DNA of 64,000 bases from Rhizobium sp. RCAM05350 (lineage in GTDB: Bacteria; Pseudomonadota; Alphaproteobacteria; Rhizobiales; Rhizobiaceae). The DNA lies in assembly GCA_024426085.1 (NCBI GenBank), contig CP087974.1:3444001-3508000 (forward strand), given 5' to 3'. Below the pieces are notes generated by a model, which had not been told where the DNA came from, searched no databases, and saw nothing but the letters and a program-made list of their open reading frames with translations. The position numbers were made by a program, and so were the translations under genes. Below are positions 1-9,643 of this stretch, piece after piece; the first letter of the stretch is position 1, and each line of letters opens with the position of its first letter.

Positions 1-2034
1 CAGGCCGAGCAAGATCAGGACGGTCGTGACGATCTCGACAAGCAACTGTGTCGCGGCGAGGTCAGGGGCGGAAAGCCAGACGAAGGTGAGGCACGTGACA
101 AGGCCAGCGCCGCCGAGCAGCACAAGCGCTGCTAGCCGGTGGAACTTGGCCTGGTAGGCGGCGCCGACGGCGCAGACCATGCCGATCAGCCAGAGGAGCG
201 CAAAGGCCGGGTCGATGTTGCGCAGGACGATCGTCGCAGGTTTGAACCCCTGCGACAGAAGCGTGACGGAACCGGCGAGCAAGGCGACAGCGACAAGGAT
301 GCGCATCTGCGGCTGCAGGCGGCGGGTGCCCGCGCGCATCTCGATCGAGCGTGCCCATTTCCATGACAGCGTGACGAGCACGCGCTCGAAGATGCGCTGG
401 CCTTCCAGGCGGCGGAAAAACGGAGGGCCTTCGATGCTGGTAGCGAGATACGGCTGCATGATCAGGAACAGCCCGATGCCGCCGACAACGCGATCAGACT
501 CATGAACAGCGGCAGGTTCCAGCCGTGCCAGACGGCAAGGCTATAGACGGGCGTCGCGTCGCCGAGCACCGATTTGACCGCCGTATGCAGAAAGGGGCCG
601 ATGGTCAGGGTCGGGATGACGCCGACGACGAGGCAGGAGAAGACGAGGAAATAGATCGGCGCCAGCATCCAGTGCGGCGGCTCGTGCGGTGTTTTCGGCA
701 GGTCCTGCGGCGGCGGGCCGAAGAAGACGTGATAGATGAAACGCAGGGAATAGGTGACCGCAAACATGCTGGCGAGCGTCGCGACATAGGGCGTGATCGT
801 GTCGAGGAGATTGTATTTGTGGGTTTCGATCGCCTCGGCAAAGAACATTTCCTTCGACAGGAAGCCGTTGAGCAGCGGCACGCCGGCCATCGTGGCGCTG
901 GCAACCATGGCAAGCGTCGCGGTGATCGGCATGTATTTGAACAAACCGCTTAAGCGCTGCATATCGCGCGTGCCGGTTTCATGGTCGATGATGCCCGCCG
1001 CCATGAACAGCGAGGCCTTGAAGGTCGCGTGGTTCATGGTGTGGAAGATCGCAGCGACTGCCGCCAGCGGGCTTCCGAGGCTGAGCAGAACGGTGATGAG
1101 GCCGAGATGGCTGATCGTCGAATAGGCAAGCAGACCCTTCAGGTCCTGCTGGAAAATCGCGAAATAGGCGCCGAGTAGCAGGGTGCTGAGGCCGGCCAGA
1201 CCGACGATCCAGAACCACTGATCGGTGCCTGCCATGACTGGCCAGAGCCGGATCAGAAGAAACACCCCGGCTTTGACGAGGGTGGCGGAATGGAGATAGG
1301 CCGATACCGGCGTCGGCGCTGCCATGGCGTGCGGCAGCCAGAAATGAAAGGGGAACTGCGCGCTCTTGGTCAGCGCCCGAGCAGGATGAGGATCAGCACG
1401 GTGGTGTAGAGCGGATCGTTGCGGATCAGGTTGCCCGATGACAAGACGATGTCGAGATCGTAGCTGCCGACGATATGGCCGATGAGCATCAGGCCGACGA
1501 ACATGCACAAGCCGCCGGTGCCGGTCACCGTCAGCGCCATGCGGGCGCCGTCGTGGGCATCGCATTGTGATGCCAATAGCCGATCAGCAGGAAGGAAATG
1601 ATGCTGGTCAGTTCCCAGAAGATCGCCAGCAGGATGAGGTTGCCGGACAGAACGACGCCGAGCATGGCGCCCATGAAGGCGAGGAAAAGCGAAGAAGCGC
1701 GGCACGGGGTCGTTGGCCGACATGTAGTACGCGCATAAATGACAACGAGCAGGCCGATGGCGGTGACCAGGCTTGCAAACATCCAGGCGAAGCCGTCCAT
1801 ACGCAGCGAGAAATTCAGTCCCAGCTCGGGAAGCCAGTTGACGTCGTGAGGAAGCACCTTACCCGATGCGACGATGGGGTAGAGACCGGCGGATGTCGCG
1901 AGACAGAAGAGCGCGATCGAGCCGGAAAACCAGGCGCTGGCCGTGCCTTTGTGGGTCGGAATGCAGATTGCAACAAGGCTCCCTGCGAAAGGCGCAAGAA
2001 CCAGAATCAGAAGCAATGTCGCTGCGATCTCTAT
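1..2034 (-). CDS. phaA: K+(Na+)/H+ antiporter subunit A, phaA/mrpA type (partial, frameshifted)
   Basis: Large, very hydrophobic membrane subunit of the multi-subunit Mrp/Pha cation/proton antiporter, related to NuoL. The N-terminal segment reads IEIAATLLLILVLAPF. The proton-antiporter motifs follow: WELTSIISFLLIGYW (conserved Glu), TKSAQFPFHFWLP (conserved Lys) and QDLKGLLAYSTISHLG (second Lys). The C-terminal part runs off the left edge (about 678 codons visible; the family has about 950), so the other pha genes should lie to the left. At least four single-base frame changes are needed to read it through, near 1735, 1690, 1570, 1380 and 505. The start is unclear: the codon that fits the aaaggaaacggg ribosome site is ATA at 2034. 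This may be a misread ATG, or initiation may be at TTG a few codons on. Confidence 0.85.
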
Positions 2035-2422
2035 GTGCCCGTTTCCTTTAAAGCTTTCCGAATGACAGGACCGCGAGAGGTCCGTGAATGCTGTAGCATT
2101 TGCGCGCCACGGTTGGTGCTCGGAGCGCCGCGAAACGGCACAACAGCACCTTGTTTTTATGTCTGCTTTCGGCTGCTGTGCCAACCCGCAGCAGAGATAA
2201 AATCGACTGGCTGCGGCAATTCGTTGCTTGGCGTGCCGCGAAGCCACAATCTGCGGGTTCAACCGGTATGCGCGCCGGTCGATATGCTTTTGGAAACATC
2301 AAGGCGTGATTTTTGTAACGAAATGTAGGATCGATGTGGCGGGAAATATTTCGACACCGAAAACGGCCGATGGCAGCGGCCGAGTCGCGTGCGTTTTGCC
2401 CTGCTGCTGATATAAACACGGC
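2035..2422. other. Divergent intergenic region between phaA and the response regulator
   Basis: Holds the 5' ends of both divergent units. Only a short imperfect hairpin (ggacc at 2068-2072 pairing with ggtcc at 2079-2083) and a T-rich stretch near 2155 stand out. Antisense reading frames cross the region, but none has a family signature. No convincing sigma-70 boxes were found. Confidence 0.4.
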
Positions 2423-3137
2423 ATGGATACAATACCGCACATTCTTGTCGTCGACGATGATCCCGAAATTCGCCGCCTGCTCGGAAAATATCTTGACGGG
2501 CAGGGCTTCCTGCATCAGCCTTGCTGGCAGCAAGGGCGAGTGCGAGGCCAAGCTGGCCGAGCTGAAAATCGATCTTCTTGTTCTCGATGTCATGCTGCCG
2601 GATGGCTCCGGGCTCGATCTCTGCCGTTCGCTGCGGGGAAGGATGCCGCAACTGTCGATCATCCTTTTGACGGCGCTGAAGGAAGATGTCGACCGGATCA
2701 TCGGGCTTGAATTCGGTGCCGACGACTATCTTGGGAAACCGTTCAATCCGCGCGAACTGTCCGCTCGTATCCGCGCTGTGCTGCGCCGCGGCCGCAGCGA
2801 GCCACAACCCACAGGCAGCCGGCAGTATGTCTTTGCCAATTATATCGCCGATATCGAAAGCCGAACGCTGCAAGCGCCTGATGGCAGCGCTGTCGATCTG
2901 ACCGGCGGGGAGTTCGAACTGCTGGTGGTCTTTCTCCAGCGTCCGGGCCGTGTTCTGTCCCGGGATTCCCTGCTCGACCTGACGCAAGGGCGGACTGCCG
3001 ATCCGTTCGACCGATCGATCGATATCCTGGTCAGCCGCCTGCGCCGCAAGCTCGGTGATGCCAGCGTGTTTGCCATGTTGAAGACGGTGCGCAACAAGGG
3101 CTATCAACTCGCGGTTCCTGTCGAGCGGAGCAACTAG
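2423..3137 (+). CDS. OmpR-family response regulator (frameshifted)
   Basis: DNA-binding response regulator of about 237 aa. The receiver domain starts HILVVDDDPEIRRLLGKYL (acidic pair), with the phosphorylated Asp in LLVLDVMLPDGSG, the Thr in ILLTA and the Lys in DDYLGKPFN. The C-terminal winged helix contains DRSIDILVSRLRRKLGD and VRNKGYQLAV. The stop codon touches the ATG of the histidine kinase at 3138, so the two are co-translated. The frame breaks at about 2511, where GGCTTCC-T-GCATC fits an extra T between C and G (GFRISLAG expected). It lies divergent to phaA, so control of the antiporter is possible but only inferred from position. Confidence 0.88.
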
Positions 3138-4397
3138 ATGCTGTCGCTTCGCACGCGGTTTACGGCGTTGCTGATCATCTCGGTCGTTCTGGTGCTGGTG
3201 ATTGCCGCGGTCATTACGGCCTGGCTTCTGCGAAAGCCGCCGGAAGTCATGTACGAGCGTGTCCTCGCTGAAAAGGCCGAATTCGCGCTGCTTCTGCTTC
3301 GCGCCGACCCTTTGGCTGCGCAGACTCTCCAGATTGAAATCCAAGCCAAGCCTGCAAAGGATCGTATCGATCAGGAGCGGACTGAGAGTATCCTCGCGGA
3401 GGGCCGTCGCCAAGGTTACACGGCCGACATCGTCGTGTTGAAGAGCTTCAATCCCCATCGCTGGGATATTGCCGTTCAACTGGACGGTGGCCGTTGGGCT
3501 TATCTGGATTTTCCCGAACCCGGTCCCTTTCCCTATCTGCCGCTGGCGGCCTATCTGGGGCTTGTGGCAATCGGTATGACCGGCGTTTCGATCTATGCCA
3601 GCAATGTGATGATGCGGCCGCTGCGCATTCTTGATGAAACAATCGCGATGATCCGCCCCGACGGCATCATTCCAGAATTGCCGGAAACTGGCCCGCTGGA
3701 GGTCAGGACCACCGCCAAGACCATCAACCGACTGGCGACGCGTCTCAATACGGCGGTCGCCAGCCGTATGCGGATGATTGCTGCTGCTGGTCACGACATG
3801 CGCACGCCGATGACCCGCATGCGGCTTCGCGCCGAATTTGTTGGTGATGCTGACGACCGTCAATCCTGGCTGAAGGATCTCGACGAACTCGATCACATCG
3901 CCGACAGCGCCATCCGGCTGGTGCGCGAGGAAGTGAGCCTCGCAGCACAGGAGCGGGTTTCGCTGGGCTCGGTCCTTTCCGCCGTTGCCGACGAACTCCG
4001 GGAAACAGATCTGCCGGTTGAGCAGGGTTTGGTCGCGCCGGTCTTGGTCAGGGGGGCGCCATTTGCCCTGAAGCGAGCGGTGCGCAATCTGATTGTGAAT
4101 GCCGCGACCCACGGTGGAGGGGCGCGTGTTTCGCTTGCAAGCTATGGGGGCGAAGCTATCCTGACGGTCATGGACAGCGGTCCCGGTATTCCGCAGGATT
4201 TGCTCGATCGAGTGTTCGAGCCGTTCTTCCGCGTCGACCAGGCCCGCCGGCAGCTGGTGCCGGGTGCCGGTCTCGGGCCTGCAATTTCACGAGAGATCAT
4301 CGAAAATCACGGCGGTACGATTACCATCGTCAATCGCCTGGAGGGCGGTCTCCTGCAGACTTTGCGTCTGCCGCAGTGTTCTGCAGACCAGGCTTGA
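3138..4397 (+). CDS. Two-component sensor histidine kinase
   Basis: Intact 419-aa inner-membrane kinase, partner of the preceding regulator. TM1 is near residues 12-30 and TM2 near 135-155, flanking a periplasmic sensor loop of about 100 residues. A HAMP region, the dimerisation box AAAGHDMRTPMTRMRLRAE (phospho-accepting His) and an HATPase domain follow: N box RAVRNLIVNAATHGG, G1 DSGPGIP, F box FEPFFRVD. The G2 box reads GAGLGPAI where GxGLGLAI is usual. The Leu-to-Pro change is unusual but may not abolish activity. The arrangement resembles EnvZ-like kinases; the signal cannot be told from sequence. Confidence 0.9.
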   Translation: MLSLRTRFTALLIISVVLVLVIAAVITAWLLRKPPEVMYERVLAEKAEFALLLLRADPLAAQTLQIEIQAKPAKDRIDQERTESILAEGRRQGYTADIVVLKSFNPHRWDIAVQLDGGRWAYLDFPEPGPFPYLPLAAYLGLVAIGMTGVSIYASNVMMRPLRILDETIAMIRPDGIIPELPETGPLEVRTTAKTINRLATRLNTAVASRMRMIAAAGHDMRTPMTRMRLRAEFVGDADDRQSWLKDLDELDHIADSAIRLVREEVSLAAQERVSLGSVLSAVADELRETDLPVEQGLVAPVLVRGAPFALKRAVRNLIVNAATHGGGARVSLASYGGEAILTVMDSGPGIPQDLLDRVFEPFFRVDQARRQLVPGAGLGPAISREIIENHGGTITIVNRLEGGLLQTLRLPQCSADQA

Positions 4398-4487
4398 TCC
4401 AGCATATCGCGGCCATAGTCTTGAAAAGGACCGCAGGGTATGTGGCGACTTCACCATCGCCGCATACCCTGGAAAGCTGACGAATAC

Positions 4488-4682
4488 TCATGTCAGGAGT
4501 TGCAGAAGCAACAATGGTGAACCTGCAATAACCGCGCCGGCACACAATCCAACAAAGCCGAGTGCGATCGCACCTGCCAAACCATGCTGCTCCCAGCCGT
4601 AAATCGCGCCGATTGTTGTTGCCACGGCCACGGTGGAGAATACTCACAGACACTGAATGACGATCACCAGTGCTTTGCGCAT
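4488..4682 (-). CDS. Small hydrophobic membrane protein, ORF interrupted by an in-frame TGA
   Basis: A 64-codon frame with a good ribosome site (aggggaagcagaATG) reads MRKALVIVIQCL, then TGA at 4644-4646, then continues in the same frame as VFSTVAVATTIGAIYGWEQ, GLAGAIALGFVGLCAGAVI and SPLLLLQLLT before a second stop. Both halves are hydrophobic, so the downstream part looks like coding sequence with two membrane segments. No family recognised. Simplest explanation: a TGG misread or mutated to TGA. Recoding is possible but unsupported. Shortness makes the call uncertain. Confidence 0.4.
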
Positions 4683-4728
4683 TCTGCTTCCCCTGGACGG
4701 GATGGTTCGTCCCTTCCGTTCCTGAACA

Positions 4729-4772
4729 AACAAAAATGCGCGGCCAATCGAAACCGGCCACGCATTTTTGTT
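4729..4772 (-). terminator. Intrinsic terminator of the outer-membrane efflux gene
   Basis: Stem aacaaaaatgcg (4729-4740) pairs with cgcatttttgtt (4761-4772), with a second GC stem cggcc/ggccg inside. On the minus strand it ends in a T-rich tract, 45 bp after the stop of the gene at 4817. The A/T-rich arms also allow termination from the other side. Confidence 0.75.
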
Positions 4773-4816
4773 CTTGTCTGAGACCGCCGCAAGCGGCGGA
4801 TGTCCTGCTTTCGTCT

Positions 4817-6229
4817 TTACTGTCCGACAGCCTGGATGTCCGCGCCGCCACCGATGGCGACGTTCAGAGCAACGTAGTTGTTGGACAGGTTGCGTATGCT
4901 TGCGGCGAGCGCGATGCGCGAGTTCGAAAGGTTGCGTTCGGCGTCGAGAACGTCGAGCAGCGAGGTTGCACCACCCTTGTAGCTTTCACGCGCCAGGCCC
5001 AATGCCTCTTCGTAGGAGTCGACCACTTTCCGCAGCGCTGCGACGGTCTGGTAGTTGTTGCGCAGTCCGACCAGGGCGTTTTCGACTTCCTCAATCGCGT
5101 TCAGAACGGTTTGCTTCCATGCGAGATACTGCTGCTGGGCGCCGGACTTGGCGATATCGACATTCGCCCTCAAACGTCCGCCATTGAAGATCGGAATATC
5201 CAGGCTTGGACCGAACGACCAGGCACCGAGGCCCCCGGCGACTGAGGAGACGATACGCGATCCGTCTATCGAACCGCTGAGGCTCAGGCTTGGGTAAAGC
5301 TGAGCTTCGGCGACACCGATCGAAGCGGTGGCTGCGGCCAGCAAACGCTCGGCCCTACGGATATCAGGACGGTTACGAACCAGATCGGCAGGAATGCCGA
5401 TCTTGGTATTGTACCGGGGCGAGGGCTGCGGCCCACCGTTTCTCAGGCTGGCAGTCACTGTTGTTGCCGGCAGGCCGAGCAGGGTGGCGATGCGGTTTGC
5501 CGCCTGATTGAACCCGGTCTGGTAGCCTGGCAGTTCGGCGAGCGTGGTGTTGACCAAGCCTTCGGCCTGAACGACGTCGAGACTGGAAGCCGCGCCCGCC
5601 GCCTTGATGTCCTCCGTCAACTTGAGCGTTTCGCGCCGCGAAACAAGGCTCTTCTGCTGCAGTGCATAGGCTTCCTGATTGTAGCGTGCCTCGATGTATG
5701 CGCTCGTCAGGTCGGAAAGATAGGCAAGGCGGGCAACGTTGACGTCGGCATAGGCGGCATCAAGCGAAGCATTGGCTGATTCCTTGGCGCGTGCGTATTG
5801 GCCGAACAGATCGATCAGCCAGGACGCATCGCCGCCGCCGCCGATCGTCTTGGTTTGGCTGTGGTCGCGTCCCGTATTGTTGCGCTGATACGAACCATCC
5901 TGGCCGCTGGCGCTTGCCGAACCGTTGGCGTTGATCTGCGGCAGACCGCCTGAGGCTGCAACAATCACGTTGGCGCGGGCTTCGACGGTGCGCTCGATCG
6001 ACTGTTGAACGTCAAGGTTCTCGCCCATGCCCTGGGCCACGAGGCTGTTCAGTTTCTTGTCGTGGAACGCCTCCCACCACGGCTTGAGCGTTACCTCAGC
6101 CGCTTCAGCGTGACCGCCCTCCGAGAATTTTGCAGGCACTGCCGCGTTCGGAGACTGGTAATCGGGGCCAACAACGCAGCCTGACAGAAGAACGAGGCTC
6201 AAGGGAAAGAGCACTTTAGCAATTTTCAT
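4817..6229 (-). CDS. RND/MFS efflux outer-membrane channel lipoprotein, NodT/OprM family
   Basis: Outer-membrane factor of about 470 aa that would complete a tripartite exporter across the envelope. The start at 6229 is chosen because it gives a lipoprotein signal, MKIAKVLFPLSLVLLSGC (lipobox LSGC), followed by VVGPDYQSP, typical of the family. The two OEP repeats are visible: LNSLVAQGMGENLDVQQS with LNANGSAS-type helices, and PADLVRNRPDIRRAERLL in the middle. The gene is intact. No inner-membrane pump or adaptor adjoins it. The HlyD-MFS pair at 22.7-25.7 kb lacks its own channel and could use this one (inference only). Confidence 0.9.
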   Translation of the reverse strand: MKIAKVLFPLSLVLLSGCVVGPDYQSPNAAVPAKFSEGGHAEAAEVTLKPWWEAFHDKKLNSLVAQGMGENLDVQQSIERTVEARANVIVAASGGLPQINANGSASASGQDGSYQRNNTGRDHSQTKTIGGGGDASWLIDLFGQYARAKESANASLDAAYADVNVARLAYLSDLTSAYIEARYNQEAYALQQKSLVSRRETLKLTEDIKAAGAASSLDVVQAEGLVNTTLAELPGYQTGFNQAANRIATLLGLPATTVTASLRNGGPQPSPRYNTKIGIPADLVRNRPDIRRAERLLAAATASIGVAEAQLYPSLSLSGSIDGSRIVSSVAGGLGAWSFGPSLDIPIFNGGRLRANVDIAKSGAQQQYLAWKQTVLNAIEEVENALVGLRNNYQTVAALRKVVDSYEEALGLARESYKGGATSLLDVLDAERNLSNSRIALAASIRNLSNNYVALNVAIGGGADIQAVGQ

Positions 6230-6642
6230 CTGGGTCCCCATCCGGCCCGCTTGGGTCGGTAACAAACGATTCACTTTTTTCGTCTTTAACATTTTCCGCG
6301 CCGCTTGCGAGGGAACAATTGCAAAAGATGTGCCTGAAATAGCCAATCCTCAGCTTTGGTGTTTCCAAAGTGCCACGGCTTGGGCATTTCGGCGGCGATT
6401 TCAAGGGCGGGTTAGAAAATATCCATGCACGCGATTGACTTTCGTTCGACCGGTTCGTTGCCTTGAGATCGGCAGCTGTTTCAACCCATTAACGACTGCA
6501 CGTGTCCGGCGGTTGTCGCCGCTATGTCGAATTGTTTCCACAGTGCCGAAAATGCGTGGTGCGCAATGGGCTTGGCTGCGGGTGTGGGGATGGTGCGCAG
6601 CCGTCCCATCCAGATTTCGCAACGGCTGCGTTCTGCGATGGT
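6230..6642. other. Intergenic region upstream of the efflux channel gene
   Basis: 413 bp between two minus-strand genes. It should contain the promoter of the outer-membrane gene and the end of the upstream transcript. No clear operator palindrome, strong terminator or supported small gene is seen; the frames that cross it show no signature. Confidence 0.4.
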
Positions 6643-9335
6643 TCAAGCCGCGAGCCACCGGCGTTCGCGGGCGAAGTTTGCCAGGTCGGTGCCGCTCATC
6701 GGCCGGGCAAAAGCATAGCCCTGCAGCCCATGGCAACCCAGGTCCTTCAGGATGCGGGCGTGTTCCATGGTTTCGACACCCTCGGCGATAACCTCGATGC
6801 CGAGCGAGATGCCGATATCGATGATGGAGGCGACCAACTGACGTTGCTTGGACGAGGTCAGGATCGGGATCACCAGCTGCCTGTCGATCTTGAGGCGGCG
6901 TGGGGTGAGCTTCAAGAGGCTGACAATGGAGGCATATCCGGTGCCGAAATCGTCGATTTCGATATCGATGCCGAGGCTTTTGATCTGGTCAATATTGGAA
7001 AGCACGGTCATATCGCTTTCGTCGAACGAGATCGACTCCAGCAGCTCGAATGAAATCTTGCCTCTCGGAATGGTCATCTGGTTGAGGCGATCGATCAGTT
7101 TTTCATCATGCAGGCGGTGATAGGAGAGATTGACCGATATCTTCGGGATGTTGATTCCGCTTGCCGCCCAGCGTGTTGACTGGAACAACGCCTGCTCGAG
7201 AATCCGCTGGTCGATCTCTGAAAGCACGTTGATGTCTTCGGCCGTCTTCAGGAAGGCGTAGGGCGCGAGCAGCCCCCTGGTGGGGTGGTCCCAGCGCGCA
7301 AGGGCCTCGACGCCGATGATATCGAGCGTATCGGGACAGAACTGCGGCTGGAAATGGGCGATGAACTCGTTCTGTTCAAGCCCGCGCAGGATTTCGTCCG
7401 CCGTCTGCTTCGTCTTGAAAACTGCGGTCTTCAGGGAGTGCGTGAAGAATTCGTAGTGGTTGCGCCCACGGCGCTTTGCTTCGTAGAGAGCAATATCGGA
7501 GTTGACGAGAACCTGGCTCAGTTCTTGCTCAAGTCTTGCCTGATGGGCAATGCCGATGCTGACGCCGATGCGGCACTCCTGTTCCTTGTATCTGACCGGT
7601 ATGCTCATCGCATCGATGATGCGCTGGGCGAGCGCGGTGTCGTGGCCCCCGATCTCGCCCTTGCGGGAAATGATGACGAACTCATCGCCGCCGATACGGC
7701 CAACGAAATCGTCGTCGCCGGTATTGGCACGAAGGACCTGGGCGGCATGCCTGAGGATTTCATCGCCGGCCGCATGACCGAGCGTATCGTTGATTTCCTT
7801 GAACCGATCGAGATCGATGTGAAAAATGCTGGCAAGGCCCTGGCTTGGGCCGTTGGCGTGTTTCTCAACAAGGATTTCATCGAGGTAGCGACGGTTCGGC
7901 AGCGATGTCAGAGGGTCGTGCAGGGCGTTGAATTCCATTCGGTGCCGGGCTGCTTCCAGTTCGGCGCTATGCGCTTCCGCCTGTCCTTTGGCGGTTTCGG
8001 AGCCGTTCGTTCTTTTCGACATCGGCGGTTACATCCCAGTTGACGCCAACGATTTTCTCATTGCCGCCGGCGCCGATATATGTCGAGCCGACCGCGCGGA
8101 TATGCCGGATGCGGCTGCCGGGTAGGCGGATGCGAAATTGCGAGACGTAACTCGCCCCGTGGTGCAGGGCATTGCTGAATTCCTGCTCGGCTCGCTGCAG
8201 GTCGTCCGGGTGCAATGCGTCGCGCCAATCCTCGTAGACTTCGCTCGCGTTTTCCCGCAGGCCGTACAATTCCTTCATGCGGTCGTCCCACAGGAGTTTG
8301 CCGGAGGCGATGTCGAGTTCCCAGATGCCGATCTGCGAGGCATCGAGTGCGATTTTCAAGCGGTGGGACAGCTCCTGCAACTGATCCTTGTTGTGTTGAA
8401 GCACCTGGATATTGCGTTTTCGCTCACCGATGAGCTGCCCGCTGACGAACATCGGTATGACGATGAAGAGACCACCAACGACGATGAGAGTGCGGATGAG
8501 CCAGGTATTTGGAGGCGTATCGGCCCACCCGCCCTTCGGCACGGCGCTGATCATCCACGATCCACCCGGCAGAAAGAGGCTGACCTCAACAGGATCAGCG
8601 GCTTTAATGCGCCCGTCCCCGTAGAACAATGCGCCGTCTTCGCCCAAACCGTCCCGGCCGGAAATAGCCACGTCGATGTCAAGCACTGGCGAGAGAAGGC
8701 CGCTATCTTGGTACAGCCGCTCCACATCGATGACCGCGGAAACGAGACCCCAGTAGCGGTTCGATTCACCGCCATTGGAAACCGATACAGGAAAACGGCC
8801 GATCAGGCCCTGGCCGCCCTGCACAAGATCCAAAGGGCCAGCCAGAACCATCTTGCCGAGTTCATGAACCTTGAGAGCGGCGGCCCGTTGATTGCTGTTT
8901 TTGCGGTAATAGAGGCCGAGTACCTTCTCGTTGCCTTCCAGTGGATAGACGAGGGAGACGACCAGGTTCGGCGCGGCCGCGATGTTGCGCAAGCGCGAAC
9001 GCTCGTTGAAGATGTTGCGCGCCAGTTCGGAGAACCGCTTCTGGTTCATCCCCGGTTCCGTGGAGATCGTGGCGATCAATCCACGCACGAGTTGAATGTC
9101 GCCGTTGATGTTGGCTTCGAGCTTCGAGCGGATCGGGTTGAGTTCCACGATCACAGCCGCGCATCTTTGCGGCGTGAACCGCCCGGTTCTGCTGCTCGGC
9201 AAACAGGCCGGCGGCGATCACCACCATCAGCGCAACATAGGTCGGCAGGTAGTTCGGCTTGATAAACCGAACTATTGTTGATCTTCTGAGCACACTCGAC
9301 AGTCCGGAAAGCACGGAATCTCCAAAGCTGTTCAC
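6643..9335 (-). CDS. CHASE-PAS-GGDEF-EAL c-di-GMP signalling protein (frameshifted)
   Basis: Membrane protein of about 900 aa. An N-terminal TM helix (YLPTYVALMVVIAAGLFA) and a periplasmic CHASE sensor (LVRGLIATISTEPGMNQKRF) are closed by a second TM (LIVVGGLFIVIPMFVSG). A PAS domain (ALDASQIGIWELDIASGKL) precedes GGDEF (GRIGGDEFVIISRKGE) and EAL (GVEALARWDHP, ELLESISFDESD, DDFGTGYAS, KIDRQL). GGDEF and EAL signatures are complete, so cyclase and phosphodiesterase activities are both possible. No RxxD inhibitory site is seen just before GGDEF. Frames break near 9159 (one CG missing, KMRAAVIVELN expected) and near 7998 (extra base at a C-G step). It probably senses an extracellular ligand and sets motility or biofilm state. 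Confidence 0.88.
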
Positions 9336-9414
9336 TATTCGACAGCAATTGAATCGGATTATCGCAAAGCCGTCTTAACAAGATGTGCTTTAGAGCCTCG
9401 TCAATTCTGGTGCT

Positions 9415-9600
9415 TTATTCGGATTTCTTCTTCCGCAGTTTCTTGCGGTCAGTTTGCGCAAGCTCCTTCAGCTCTTTCTCGGACATGGATTTCTCCATGC
9501 TCTTCGAGGCACCCTTGAGTTCGGACTTTTTCATGTCGCCGCGTTTGGCGGACAGGGCAGCGCCGGCGGCCTTTTGCTGGGCTTGGGATTTTGCAGGCAT
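9415..9600 (-). CDS. DUF3008 family small basic protein
   Basis: 61-aa Lys/Ala-rich protein starting MPAKSQAQQKAAGAALSAKR and ending in a Lys-rich tail (RKKLRKKKSE). This fits the small DUF3008 family common in alphaproteobacteria, of unknown function. The start at 9600 is preferred over an upstream ATG because family members begin MPAKS. The coding strand has an aggagaaag-type ribosome site just before it. Downstream lies the DNA ligase on the same strand. Confidence 0.75.
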   Translation of the reverse strand: MPAKSQAQQKAAGAALSAKRGDMKKSELKGASKSMEKSMSEKELKELAQTDRKKLRKKKSE

Positions 9601-9643
9601 CGTCTTTCTCCTTCGACCGGATGCCTTCATCAACTTCTGTTCG

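Noticed and set aside
2259..4112. 617-codon open frame on the minus strand
   Set aside because: It lies antisense to the response regulator and kinase, whose motifs are unmistakable. The antisense product has no fold or family signature; long shadow frames are common in GC-rich DNA.
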